A stretch of 64,000 bases of DNA from the NCBI GenBank assembly GCA_021442155.1, contig CM038215.1:208066982-208130981 (forward strand), written 5' to 3'. Below are positions 52,601-61,969 of this stretch, piece after piece. This DNA is from Cymbidium sinense (taxonomy: Eukaryota > Streptophyta > Magnoliopsida > Asparagales > Orchidaceae). Both the position numbers and the translations under genes were made by a program. Under the pieces are notes generated by a model. The model made no database searches, was not told the DNA's origin, and saw only the letters and a program-made list of their open reading frames with translations. Numbering within the stretch: the first letter of the stretch is position 1; every line of letters starts with the position of its first letter.

Positions 52601-55600
52601 ATCTAAAATCCTCATAAAATGAGGGTGAAATTTCTAAGCAGTGTCTTATCTACAAATTTCACTTGCCTTCTAAAAATTTGATCGACATCTAATCTATTCT
52701 CTTTATCAAGAGGTCAGTGGCGAATTTTGGAGCCCATAGATATGATAGTTCTAACCAATTTTGTATTTCGATCTGAATTTTGATTACAATTTCTGATTGA
52801 AATTTAAAAAAGAAAACTTTCAATCTTTTGTTTTTTCCCACAATTTCAAACTCAACTTTTTTTGAATTTTCATGAACATTTTGAACTTTCATTTCTTGTT
52901 TTTTTCTTTTAAAGTTTTTTGCAACTAAATTGCTTATGTGTAAAAGGAGATTGTCTGAAGAGGTGGTAGCTCTTGGAAGTGGAACATGAAGGCTTCAAAT
53001 GCAACTATAATGAAAATAATTAAAAACTATAAAATAAATTTTATTTAAAATAGATTGAACCTAAAAATTATGATTTCATATTACAGATTAGTTTTATAAA
53101 TTCGAAGATTATGGTGAAGTTTTCAAGAGTTCATGCAAAGGAATATTGACTGAGAAGCTAAAACAATTAAGGTGAAAAGGTGTTTCCATGATCTCTTGAA
53201 ACATTTAAATCAAGATGTACTTTAATTTTGCTTGAATAATTTTTTGGATTTAAGAATTTAGATTTGGTTCCAATTTATGATGAGTGGGCAAGGGAATTTT
53301 TTGGATTTTGATATCTTGATTTATTTAGAAGAGACTGAATTGACGTAGAGAAGATCAAGGAATTAGAAGTAAACGAAAGGATTGATAATTTGAAGAATGA
53401 AAACCTTAAAGGAAGGGAGAAAGGAGGTAGAGAGAAAGAAACACGAAGAAGCCTCATGGTTGAGACGAGGAGGAGAATCATCTAGGAGTAAGAATGCCAA
53501 GGCCAATTTCACTTAATTCATTAATCATACATCTTTAATTACAACTTATTTATACATGTGACATTCTAACCTTACTAACATTAATATAATGATAAGTGTG
53601 TCCAAAATGTTAGTGATTATATCGACTTGTTAATAGATTAAATTATAAATAATAACAAATAACATAAAATAACTAACAAACATGACTGTATTGATATAAA
53701 TAAGATTCATACTGATAACTACAAGTAGGTGTCTCCTTAATTGTACAATTGACAAAGCATTTGGCTTCAACTTAACTAATTTGAATTATTTTAATGAACC
53801 TTTTTTATTTTATCTCCGAGATTTGGCATTTACATCAAAGTAATAGACAAAAAAAAACATATGATGCACACAAAAATTTACATACTAAGCTTCAATTGAG
53901 GAAACATATTTAATTTTAGGTGATAAAGAGAAACATCTAGTACTATATTAGCATAGCTGGAATCAAAACAACACCTAATTCTAGCATTGATCCATGTAAC
54001 AAGTACCCAATGCAAGTGTGACATCTAAAACATATTTAAAACCATGACAAAAATTCTAGGATATCAAAAAATTTAAGAGCTCTAATTGCTATCTTAACTA
54101 CTAGGTTGTTATTCTTGGTGTTATTGAATCTAACATGTTTAACCATTTTCGAGTCGGTCACGACCCCGGAGAATACAAAAAAGCGAAAGCAATTTGGACG
54201 GATAAAAATAAAACATTTTAACAATTCCAATATAAATTTAAAGTCTCCAACTATACAATCATATAAGAACCATAATCCATTAATGATTTAAAAATCCATT
54301 CATAAATGTTCTAATACGATTCGTGAAAAATACACTTTAACATAACTCAACATTTTTATCGACATAAATACCTATCTCCCGTAGCCTCTACTACAGAACC
54401 CGACTTTCCTTCTATCATTTAATTATTACCCGAAAAAAGATTAAATAACTAACAATGAATATAATTCAATATAATTATGCTATTACACTATAGTAAATAA
54501 GAAAAAAGAACAAGATGACGCTTTTCTGTCATCACAGCATAAAAGAATACGCTCAAACAATTAATCAGTATGATAAGTATGCATAAACATTTAGCGATAG
54601 GGCTCAGGTATATCATAAACATTTAGAAGATATGGGTCGATTCATAAACATTTAAGATGAACTTTTATCACCCCCCATGAGTCATCCTATACTCATCCAA
54701 AGGATGAGTATCCATAATCTTTACCATTTGCCAATTTTTTCTGCCTTTTCATATTTCATGCGCGTGCATTCCCCCGCAGTACTATAAGCTGAACTTCAAC
54801 ATACACATTCATAAAGATACAATCATATCACTACTACATTAATTCATAACTAGTGAAATCAGATGAAAATAAATGAATATGATCAAAGATTCGTATTATC
54901 CATGAAGAAGCGAACTATTCACTATTTATGTAAGCGGAAAATCATCACAAATAGTGAAAAGTCAAAATCATCTAAACACGATTTCATCACATGAAAGTAA
55001 AGACATTTTACCATAAATGTAAGAACATAATTACCCACTTTTAACTTGCAGTTTCCTCTTGAACCTTCTTTCCTTTAATGATTCCTTCCTTAATTGCAAT
55101 TCCTATAACATAAAATATTAAGTGTTAAAGTTACTTAATATATAACATTAATCATTATCATACCCCATCAAATGATTCTAATCTAATTAACGATAATATA
55201 AATACATTTCTTTTATATGTGCTCCTAAAATCTAATACTCCCCTTTCCTTATTTTTCTTAAATTTATTCTTGAAATGATCTTAAAATGATTCTTAAACTA
55301 AATTTTTAATTTATACTACCTAATTCTAATTTAAAGTTCTTACAGAAATCTATAACCCTAAGTTAGAATTATAAACCCTAAGTTAACTTGAAATAGCACT
55401 AAATCAAAGCTAATAACATAACAATCAAATTTCAATTAAAATAATTATATAAATTATTTACTTACCTCCTCTTTTACTACTTTCACTCACGCGACTCGCT
55501 TTTCCTCCTCGCACTCGCTTCTTCGATCGTACGACACGCCGGCGCAAGCTTCTCCTTCCTTGGTCGACGACACGTTGACGCGGCTGCACTGACGAACTAG

Positions 55601-56987
55601 GGTCGCCGCTTCTCCTTCTTCTCGGTCGTCGACGCTCGTCGGCCGACGTCTCACTCTTAGGCACGTGTAGCCTCCCCTCCTTCTCCTTTTTGGGAAAACC
55701 GACTCTCCTCAGATTTTTTTCTTTACTTCGCCAGCGGGTTGCATTTTTTTTTTTTTCCGGTTATTACACCCAGTTTCTCTCCATTCAGGAGAGGGACTTC
55801 TTTGATGGCTTCCAGTTGTTTGGTGAATCTAGGTTACTCGGTTTCTCCTCTTCCCAAGAGAGAGACTGCTTTATTGCTTCGAGTCAACTACTATCTTCAA
55901 ATAGTCTGATTCCCTCTTCTATTGAAAACCATAGATTTGATAATTTGATGTATGAGGTTTTTATAACGGGTTGAATAATGTTGGGTAAAGTTATAAAAAA
56001 ATTCATTTTGCATATTTTCCTTTTCTGCTATATGTATTTGACTCATAGTCATTTTTAATAAAATAACTATTAAAGACTGAAATAGAAAGATGCATGTCAA
56101 CAACGCAATATGCATGACTAAAGACAACTGGACAATTTCTTCTTTCACTTAAAGTGGTACTTGCAGTTCTTGTTCTATGGCAATGTATTGCATTCCTCTT
56201 AACTTTGAACCACCAGAGGAACATTTTTTTCCATATGAATTGATATTCTTATATTCTGATACTTTCCTGATATCTCCTAAGACCAAATTTGATCCAAAAT
56301 GGATAGTGTGAGTTTTAAGTGGAATTATGTGTTCTGAAGATAAAAATCCATTTTTCAGAGCCATTGAATAGGTTTCTGCACATTAAATGTGGTTAAAAGA
56401 ACAATCCATTTGCACAACCACTACTATCTAAAAAGGCTTTTTTTTCCTTGCGGTGTCATGAATATGAATCTTTTTTTTTTAGTGCTACAGTAGAAAAGGT
56501 GCAACTTTGTCTTACTGTTCTACCACAAGGTACATCCCTGTTAAAGCCTGTCTATTAGAAACAAACATATTACTTGAACATTTGTAATCCTGTTTAACTC
56601 AAATTGCAATATTCTGAAACTTACGTATTCTTACATAATTGAAAATTTTTTATTCGTTTCTTTTTTCCATTTGTAATGTTGTGATTTTCCTACATGATCT
56701 TAAAGTCATTATGTACAATTTTCGTTTCTCAATGGATTTCACTACTGCTGCCGAAGTTTACGCATTAATATTCAATATTCAAATAAGCAGTAAAGTCTAG
56801 GTTTGGTCTAACACAGAAAATTTGCAATGACCCATAAATGATGTGTTTCTTATGATTCAGGCAGTTGCATGGGCATTTCTTGGTATATTTTCACTTGTAA
56901 GGTTTCAAGCTGACAACATACTGGTTGTTGGAGTTTGTCTGGCCCTTAGCTTAGCAAATATTGTTGGCTTCAGCAAATGTCAAAAAG
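25629..56987 (+). CDS. ECH: ECHIDNA / TVP23 family Golgi-TGN membrane protein (3' end outside window)
   Basis: Five exons: 25629-25643, 25779-25835, 25918-26121, 26192-26251 and 56861-56987. They join in one frame to 154 codons plus one base (introns 1-4 phase 0, intron 5 phase 1). Every junction is GT-AG (gtaaca/ttttcag, gtaggc/ctctag, gtgagt/tgaccag, gtaagg/gattcag, gtaatg). The product starts MDRNQ and has NYANPTTCFFHVFFK in exon 2. Exon 3 has ALDFWVVKNVSGRILVGLRW, NEINEQGDSVWKFESLDQ and hydrophobic segments at about residues 27-45 and 42-62. Exon 4 has SLARINKKDNWLFWWTLYLT. Exon 5 has FSLVRFQADNILVVGVCLA and NIVGFSKCQK, with two more membrane segments. These are hallmark stretches of plant ECHIDNA, the TVP23 homologue acting with YIP-type proteins at the trans-Golgi network in secretion and cell elongation. 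The family is about 180-190 residues long, so some 30 C-terminal residues are missing and must lie past 64000. No stop or frameshift is seen; it looks functional. Confidence 0.93.
26252..28139. other. AT-rich intron sequence with a poly(A) tract
   Basis: No coding motif. A run of 24 A (27343-27366) follows ATTGTAC. It could be a retrocopy tail, but no SINE or LINE body was recognised upstream. Otherwise featureless. Confidence 0.4.
28140..29390 (-). repeat. Left arm: array of about eight inverted type B monomers
   Basis: Words such as CTTGTCATATGTTTAAGA, CATCCCATCAG, AGATGTTTGGAGATATTTCA and TCTCATGAG recur every 140-150 bp. They are reverse complements of the type B monomer words at 39.2-43.8 kb (CATATGACAAG, TGAAATATCTCCAAACATCT). 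Copies are strongly diverged and several are shortened. Confidence 0.8.
29424..31430 (+). pseudogene. Degenerate FAR1/FHY3-like MULE transposase
   Basis: Translation across frame breaks shows the FAR1-type landmarks in order. A GD.NALIQLFRK..EMQEM stretch (about 30120-30180) lies before the catalytic domain. A core with R.NKYN then VNHHGQN.I.FG..FLS.ETIESF.WLF (about 30245-30385) matches the usual Y..NKY.MPFVPFVGVNHHGQS.LFGCALL..ET. A SWIM-type C.CKKFE...G..CRH stretch with a following IP.KYFLMRWS..AK (about 30965-31090) comes next, and a basic tail with KGSAKKPKS sits at about 31310-31350. This is the transposase of a MULE of the FAR1 class, or a FAR1-like gene derived from one. At least a dozen breaks make it non-coding as shown. 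Part of the pre-catalytic region appears twice (about 29700-29950 and 29950-30180). Open frames at 29424-29678 and 30433-30633 are its surviving pieces. Confidence 0.8.
31860..36490 (+). repeat. Type A tandem array (monomer about 150 bp, partly dimeric), interrupted at 33.01-33.96 kb
   Basis: Monomer words: CTACTAAACATATGAATGAA (alternating with CTACTAAACATTTTATCTCC), GGTAGAATAT.TGAAAAAATT, GAGAAAATGGGGTGTACTCT, CATGAGAGTACAGAGAGTAC, ATCCACCAAGCAGCCTCCAA and CAGCTTATAATGACAT. The alternation suggests a dimer of about 300 bp. About two dozen monomers can be followed. It shares the central palindrome with the type B array but differs in the flanking words. Minus-strand frames across it are repeat translations. 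Confidence 0.85.
33010..33960. other. AT-rich insertion within the type A array
   Basis: The monomer pattern stops and is replaced by about 950 bp of extremely AT-rich DNA with recurring TATAAAATTTTC words, after which the array resumes. No transposase, TIR pair or target duplication was identified. It may be a later insertion or a remnant of original interior sequence. Confidence 0.45.
36560..39140 (-). pseudogene. Decayed Ulp1-type (peptidase C48) gene of the MULE
   Basis: Read on the minus strand from 39.1 to 36.6 kb. The N-terminal region has IPFTSDEVTLIEGMTNRG and later NLFFIYHNYRVASELIAYAD with YNWQEAIWSILV (about 38585-38900). This resembles the domain upstream of Ulp1 in transposon-borne proteases (DUF1985-like; assigned by pattern, not search). 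A Ser/Pro-rich linker (IPSPRSGAPSESSYVSP, about 38170) and a basic KARRKRKVV stretch (about 37840) follow. The protease core has NNQHWTLLVGHIKK (His codon 36945-36947), WYFYDLLSN (Asp 36895-36897) and QENSVDCGMFVCKYME (Cys 36669-36671). It ends with an FAYAIF-like stretch. Such enzymes cut ubiquitin-like tags; their role in transposons is unknown. Frameshifts and stops, some perhaps introns, break the frame. Confidence 0.78.
39150..43795 (+). repeat. Right arm: type B tandem array, monomer about 146 bp, about 30 copies
   Basis: Three successive GATATACTAA / GATGTACTAA / GATATGCTAA anchors at 40361, 40507 and 40653 give a 146-bp period. The monomer has CATCTCCAAACATCTTACAA, TAGGATATACTAAACATATG, ACAAGCCCCACAGTTGAAAA, ATGAGGTGTACTCTCATGAG, AGTACAGAGAGTACACATGC and AAATTCTTCATGAAA. 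The left arm is the same monomer inverted. Long frames here (for example minus 40622-41323, 233 codons) are translations of the repeat and not genes. Confidence 0.92.
43796..44039. other. Sequence between the right array and a GC-rich segment
   Basis: The tandem pattern ends by 43795. About 240 bp of mixed composition follow; if the MULE has short terminal repeats beyond its arrays, its right end should lie here or in the next segment. No match to the sequence left of 28140 was seen. Confidence 0.35.
44040..44480 (+). other. GC-rich, CT-rich segment resembling a plant gene 5' end
   Basis: Composition shifts abruptly to CG- and CT-rich sequence with TCGATCGCATCTTCC, CTCTCGTGCGACTGCC and TTTCCCTCCTCTCTTGC stretches, as in plant 5' UTRs. 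The 15-bp word CGTAATATTTTCTCC occurs twice (44054-44068 and 44213-44227). A plus-strand frame is open from 44162 to 44683, but its translation has no known domain and its second half reads as AT-rich filler. It could be a captured gene 5' end, since MULEs often carry GC-rich gene starts, or a promoter of an unrecognised transposon. I see no gene body after it. Confidence 0.45.
44700..47600. repeat. Diverged repeats in intron 4
   Basis: Units of about 120 bp with ATCTAGTTAAATCTGAAA, TTTCAGATCTTT and TTGAGCTTGACATGATTG recur at 44.76-45.20 kb and again at about 46.27-46.41 kb. A longer unit (AATGTGATGTTTGATGTGTG...CAAACATCCACTTATGTT) recurs at about 44590, 46140 and 46600. A 21-bp poly(A) run lies at 45211-45231. 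The 112-codon frame at 46622-46960 has no recognised domain and overlaps these repeats. Confidence 0.5.
47621..48156. repeat. Direct duplication (offset 293 bp) with inner units of about 58 bp
   Basis: TAATTGAAAGCTTATGTTAT starts both copies (47621 and 47914). Each copy ends in tandem units with AATAAGTACCCGTGCACATT, GTTCCAATGCGGCA and GGAAACCTG. Copy 2 has one inner unit fewer. No coding evidence. Confidence 0.75.
48157..49206. other. Intron sequence with A-rich runs
   Basis: CTTTTCTTGGCGTGGTGGG occurs twice (about 48220 and 48286). Several runs of 9-13 A lie at about 48760, 48900 and 48970. No gene recognised; the 86-codon frame at 48152-48412 has no known domain. Confidence 0.35.
49207..50036. 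repeat. Tandem duplication of 414 bp
   Basis: The unit starting GAAAGGAGGTTTCTT at 49207 is followed immediately by its copy at 49621, which ends at about 50036 (ATTAGCTTGAA). The copies are nearly identical, with differences such as CCATTTTTTTG versus CCATTTTTTTTG and GGGATC versus GAGATC. High similarity makes this a younger event than the surrounding repeats. No coding sequence. Confidence 0.92.
50690..51110. repeat. Tandem array, about six units of 60-75 bp
   Basis: GAAAGAATCAAACTTGTATT, CTTTAGAACAGATTTATACT and TGATTTATGATAGGT words recur at irregular 60-75 bp steps with substitutions. No coding evidence. Confidence 0.7.
51111..54154. other. Unclassified intron sequence
   Basis: Moderately AT-rich, no recognised domain. 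Stretches near 51.4, 52.0-52.1 and 52.3-52.6 kb are less AT-rich and resemble LTR or leader sequence of an unknown retroelement, but no LTR pair, primer site or target duplication was found. Confidence 0.3.
54155..55768 (-). mobile_element. Tekay-type chromovirus LTR, solo or truncated, antisense to ECHIDNA
   Basis: Homologous to the LTR at 60180-61969 in order and wording (AACATGAATATAATTCAATATAATTATG-type tract, CAAGATGACGCTTTT, CTCATCCAAAGGA, ACTTACCTCC, GC-rich CGACGACACG segment). It ends in the same GGTTATTACA edge at 55768, which is TGTAATAACC on the minus strand. It starts near GGTCACGACCCCGG. The adjoining sequence (CCCAGTTTCTC) is not element interior, so only an LTR is present. No 5-bp target duplication could be matched, so recombination to a solo LTR is not proven. 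Confidence 0.7.
55769..56860. other. 3' end of intron 4
   Basis: T-rich single-copy-looking sequence leading to the pyrimidine-rich acceptor at 56860. No other feature seen. Small frames here have no domain. Confidence 0.4.
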
Positions 56988-57687
56988 GTAATGGACTTTA
57001 TTTTTTCCTCATTTATTCCAGAAAATTTTCTTTGGCTAAATTTAGGTTTCCTTTAGAATTTAAAATTTATGATCTCATACCCGTAAATTTGAATTATCAA
57101 GTTTGTTTTTTAATTCCTTCTTGTTTACCGAAGTCAGAAGTTTTATTTTAATATGTTCATACTATGCTGCTTTTGGGAGCTAAATGGCTCTTTGCTTTTT
57201 CATTTGGCAGTTCATTTCTTACAACATATTGTTATATGATCAGCTCACTAGATGGGATTTCCTTGCAAATTTAGCTTAGTCTGTATGCAAGAGTTCCACC
57301 TAGAAAGTTAATCTATATAAACCTTGCAGGCACTTTGGTTTTCACCAAAAGCTGCAGATGATAGTGTTCTAAGCCCTGTAGACATCGTAAACATTTTTCG
57401 TTCTCTCCTCATGTTATGCAATTGAAGGTAATTAAAGGGTTGACAGTACTCTAGAAAAGTAAACCAAGGAACAACCTTTCATTTCATTTCCATACATAAT
57501 AGGAGGTATGGGCATTTAGACAATTTTGCAGTTGTTGAAGCCTCTAGATTTCTGTTTTCTGCATCCTTTAATTTCGCTGCTTAAAATGATAATTTTGATG
57601 TAGATAGGATTCTGATGCGTTACCTTATCATGTTTGGAAATGATTATAATTCTCATGTTTCGAAGTAGTGAATTGGAAGTGCTTTAA
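56988..57687. other. 5' part of ECHIDNA intron 5
   Basis: Follows the donor AAAAAG|gtaatgg. T-rich and without a candidate for the final exon, which should begin with the last two bases of an Asp codon and encode an AKKQ-like start. Confidence 0.4.
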
Positions 57688-57899
57688 GGGGCCATTTGGT
57701 TGCTTGAAGTAAGAATCATGTTTCTAAAAATGATGATTTCACTAGATTCCATCATTTGATTGGGTGTAGTTAGAAATCATATTTGATTTAAACTGTATAA
57801 ACACCTTCAAAATTCCCTTAATATGATGGTTTGATTTTACACAAAATTAGAAAACTAAAATTGATGCTTTCAAAAAATGTTCAAGCAACCAAAGAAGCC
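57688..57899. mobile_element. Small MITE with 20-bp class terminal inverted repeats
   Basis: 212 bp starting GGGGCCATTTGGTTGCTTGA. The reverse complement of its right end starts GGCTTCTTTGGTTGCTTGA. It is flanked by TTTAA on the left and TTAAA on the right, fitting a TA-rich 3-bp target as in PIF/Harbinger Tourist-like MITEs. Non-coding. Confidence 0.7.
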
Positions 57900-60179
57900 T
57901 TAAATAGTTTATGTAATGTCAAATACCAAACTAAAAACAGAAGGCTGAAAATTCAAATAATTAAATCATCAAACTAAGTATATAAACTAAAGATTAGAGT
58001 TCTTATTACTGACTTATGCGTAAGCATTATCATTTAGGATCATTTCTAATCATTAGAGAACATGCCTAGGTGCAAATGCGGTTGGTGAAAGCCTTCCGGA
58101 ATAAAATTTTTCTTCTAAAATTTGTAGCACTCATCAGTGAGGTTTGTAAGAGCTTCCATCTTTTATAAAATCTTGTGCTTTTACAGGAGCTCTTCTAAGT
58201 CATGATTTTCCCTTCGGATAGTTGTTGTTTTAGTCAAAGTTAACCAATAAGGGCATAGGACTAGTTAAGGGATGGGTGGCAAACAATGTGAACTTTGAAT
58301 TTTTTTCTAGTAAACATGGTCATACAACGATGATCTCTAGAATGAGTGTACTGTTAACGATATTCCTAAATCATGAGTCTCCTTGTCAATCATTAAGGAT
58401 CCTTGATTGATTGATGAGGTCTATTGCTACCCTAGGCTATGGTTGATGAAGAGAAGCTCTGCCTATGCTGGATTCGATGCTTCACTCGCAAGTGTAGATA
58501 TTTTTTTATTGGCATGGTGCAAGAATTGGGCTTAGAACATTCTTTTTTGTAATGAAGGATAGAAATGAGAAAAGCTTGCATAGGATGAGAGAATCAGGAA
58601 AATGATGGCTGATTAAAGGAGAGAAGTTGCAGCTGCATGTGAAAAAAAAATTTGGTATTAGTGGCTTTCATGAGTTTTAGAGAAGTAATAATTTATGTAA
58701 GAGAATATTTCTCTTTTTTTCTTTTTAATAATAATAAGCCAACTCCCTATTTAGCATGAAAAGCTCAACTATCCAAATAATCTGATGTACTTAAGTAAAA
58801 GACTCAACATTAGAAGAGGAATTGGGCAATATAATGGCATAGTTTGAACAATGTATTAATCCCACACATTCAAAAGCAAATTATTTTACCAAGCATGTCA
58901 TGCATGAGCAAGCACTAGATAAGAAACCATAATTCAATGAAATTGTGATTCTATGAATTTCATTCGTTTTTTTGAGGAAGTTTCTTATCATGCATATTGA
59001 AGAAGGTTATTCAATGCAATTTGGCATGCTTTGGCCTTATTCCATTCATGGATTCATGATCACCCGAGAATGTTTGCCTTAGCTCTCATAAGAAGTGGCT
59101 TCAATTATACAATTATATATGTAAATTCATCACGTGTGCACTACAATGGAACACATTGGCCAAAATTAAGACATATGAAGATCTTTAAGAGCATTGTTTA
59201 ACATTTTTAACTCTAGTTATACTCTATATAACATCATATTAATAGACCTCTTCGGATGATTAAGGGTAAACAAACGCCTTTCCAAATTAACTAGATTACC
59301 CATATGAACCTCCTAGGACTACCATTCCTATGTTAATTGTTACAATAAGCATTAGTTTTTTTTCCCCTTTTGATGGATTTTCCTATAGTTCCTTATATTG
59401 TAGTTATATTAAAGGTTTTCTAGCTTCATTTTTGACCTGACAATGCTAGATCCAATTACTTAATGACCTAATCATCAATATTTTCTCCACAATATTATGT
59501 CTTCACAAATACACTTACTTTGACCATTATTGGTTTTATTATTTGCTTTATCTATTGTAACTTGGCAATTACAAAGAAGAGACACAAGTTGAGTTAGCTT
59601 CTGCCACAAGGGTATATTTGATAAGAGGTTTTGAAGCCAATTGGATGCAACACCTACCTTTTTATATGATAATGAACTTTGATTCCATGGTGGATCGAGC
59701 AATACATTTTTTCTTAGAAGATTTCTATGAAATTGAACCTCTTGCAAAAGTAATACATAGCCACTAGTGTATTTTGTGTCATTGAAGTCAAAGATTCAAT
59801 TTGAATCATTGTATCCTTAAAGTATAGTTGTAAACTCACTATAATTTACAGAATAATTCAAGGTACCTATCAAAAATTTAAATAACCATTGTAGAAAGAA
59901 GACCAATGATCGTTATTAGGATTATGGATTAAAGTTTAAAATTGTGCAATGAGGTATTGAGGCGTTTTTAATCCATGAGGCGTAAGCCTAAAAATTAACA
60001 AATTATATAAAGAAGTATACACATCAAAGACGGTGTAAGAAGTAATATATTAATACCTTCTATTGACATTATTTAAAATGTGACCATTAACATCTTAATA
60101 TAGTACGAAGTAATAAAATTGAACAAAATATTATATAACATATTAATAACTTGACATTAAATCATGAAGCAAGAAGTAT
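57900..60179. other. Unclassified sequence in ECHIDNA intron 5
   Basis: No recognised gene, final ECHIDNA exon or transposon end. The minus frame 59475-59747 (90 codons) has weak resemblance to retroelement-type sequence (SLSYKKVGVASNWLQNLL) but nothing diagnostic. Confidence 0.3.
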
Positions 60180-61969
60180 TATCACACTAATCTACGAAGC
60201 GGCCGAATGACTACCGTAAAAGAAAAACTTACATAGCAATTCTAATCTTTAATAAAATCTCCAATCATACAAGAGTCACTACAATCACAAATAATTTAAC
60301 AATTTGTCCACACATATATATATACTACAAAGTTCATGAGAAATACACTTTAAACATAACTCGACATAATTGACATAATTATCCATCTCCAAGTCCTCTA
60401 CGACGATAAATATGACTTTCTTCTATCACCCATTTATGGTTTCCAAAAAAATTTAAGAACTAACAAATGAATAAAATTCAATGCAATTATGTTACACTAT
60501 AAGAAACAAGAAATAGAATCAAGATGACGCTTTTATTTTTCACATATATAAAAAATTTGCTCAAACAATCCAACATATACGCGAGTATATAAACATTTTG
60601 TATTTTTTTTTACATTTATCATCCGTCGAGTCACCATCAAAACCTTTACCAATACTCATCCAAAGGACAAATATTACCATTACCATTCTTTCAATTTTAT
60701 CATTTTCATTTTTCATCATTCCGATATCATGTCAAATTAATAAGGTGAACTCCATTTTCAACACGCATATTCATAAAGATACAATTACATTTATTATTAA
60801 TTCATAACTAAAAGAATCGCTTAATTTTATAATGATAAGCATAATACGACAAGATTCAAGTTATTATCCAATAAAGAATAAGAAACTATATTACAATTTA
60901 TGAAGTGAAAATCATCACAACTCAGATGCGAAAAAAAGTCATACAATACGCATTTAATCACAAAGAAATTAAAGATATTTTACCATAAATATAAGATAAT
61001 TACCCACTTTAATTTGTAGCTTCCTCAATCTCCTTTCCTTTAACGCTTCATTCTTAATTAAAATTTTATAATCATTAATATTAAATCAATTGGGAAATAA
61101 TTTATTTTATTTTATTTATGAATTTACATGTATAACTTTTATTATTTGATTATATTCATAATTATTCATTGCCTATTTCCTAAATTAAGTCAATACTTAA
61201 GTTATATTTTGCATGTAGTATGTAAAATTTAAATAATTAAGTTTAATTTATATTATACTTAAGGAAATGTAAAATTTTAATTCTCAATCTATTACTACAA
61301 TTAATCGTGCTTTTACTACCTTCATTTCATTCATAAGTTTCAAATGCAATTTATTTATGCTTCTCTAAATTTAATACTCTTTATTATTTTTTTTTAAAAT
61401 GATTCTTGAATGATTTTAAAAAAATAATATCTTAACTTGAATTTAATTTATATTACATATTCCTGAATTAATTTATTGTTGAATTTGATAAACCCTAAGT
61501 TACAATTATAAACCCTAAATTAAACTTGCAATAGCACTAAATCAAAGCTAATAACATAAAAATCAAATTTCAATTAAAATTAACTATATATATCTTATTT
61601 ACTTACCTCTCGGTTTGAGTTTTGCCCTAAGACACGCTGACGGCCGCTTTCCTTCCGTTTCAGCAGCCTCCCTGTTTGCGCATGAGAGGCTCCCTTTTCA
61701 TCTATGAATGGAGCTTCACTATGTTGGAACGAACGACTAGTCGCCGATGCACGCGACGCATCTCCTCTTCTCCTTCCTCGACGACACGACACGCAGACTC
61801 TGGTGCAATGAGTCTTCTCCCTTTCTCCCTCTCTTCCTCGCGTGCTTCTTGGGATTCCATTTCGGTTTGTCGAAACCGACTCCCCCCCCTTTGACTTTTT
61901 TTCCAAATCACGGCTAACCGTCACGGTGGTTTATTTTTTATTTTTTTATTTTTTTCTTCGGTTATTACA
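60180..61969 (-). repeat. 3' LTR of a Tekay-type chromovirus (minus strand)
   Basis: Right edge at GGTTATTACA|ATTCTCTC (TGTAATAACC on the minus strand). It directly abuts the interior, whose minus-strand end reads TTTGAGGACGAAATTTTATA then AAGAGAGAGAAT, the usual Tekay pol terminus and polypurine tract. The left edge is approximate (around TCACACTAATCTACG). It contains a GC-rich region at 61.61-61.90 kb that gives spurious open frames on both strands. Homologous to 54155-55768. Confidence 0.75.

Larger units (their letters stand above)
26252..56860 (+). other. ECH: Giant intron 4 of ECHIDNA (30,609 bp)
   Basis: Bounded by ACG|gtaagg at 26251/26252 and tatgattcag|GCA at 56860/56861. The exons on both sides read in phase and rebuild the conserved family sequence ...WTLYLT-AVAWAFLGIF.... 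The other complete introns of the gene are 135, 82 and 70 bp. The intron holds a MULE-like element of about 15.7 kb, an antisense Tekay LTR fragment, several direct duplications and AT-rich filler. No host exon was recognised inside it. An assembly join is the alternative, but the phase and domain continuity argue for a real intron. Confidence 0.85.

Noticed and set aside
61595..61924. 109-codon minus-strand frame
   Set aside because: Lies in the GC-rich part of the Tekay LTR. Arg/Ser-rich compositional frame without a domain.
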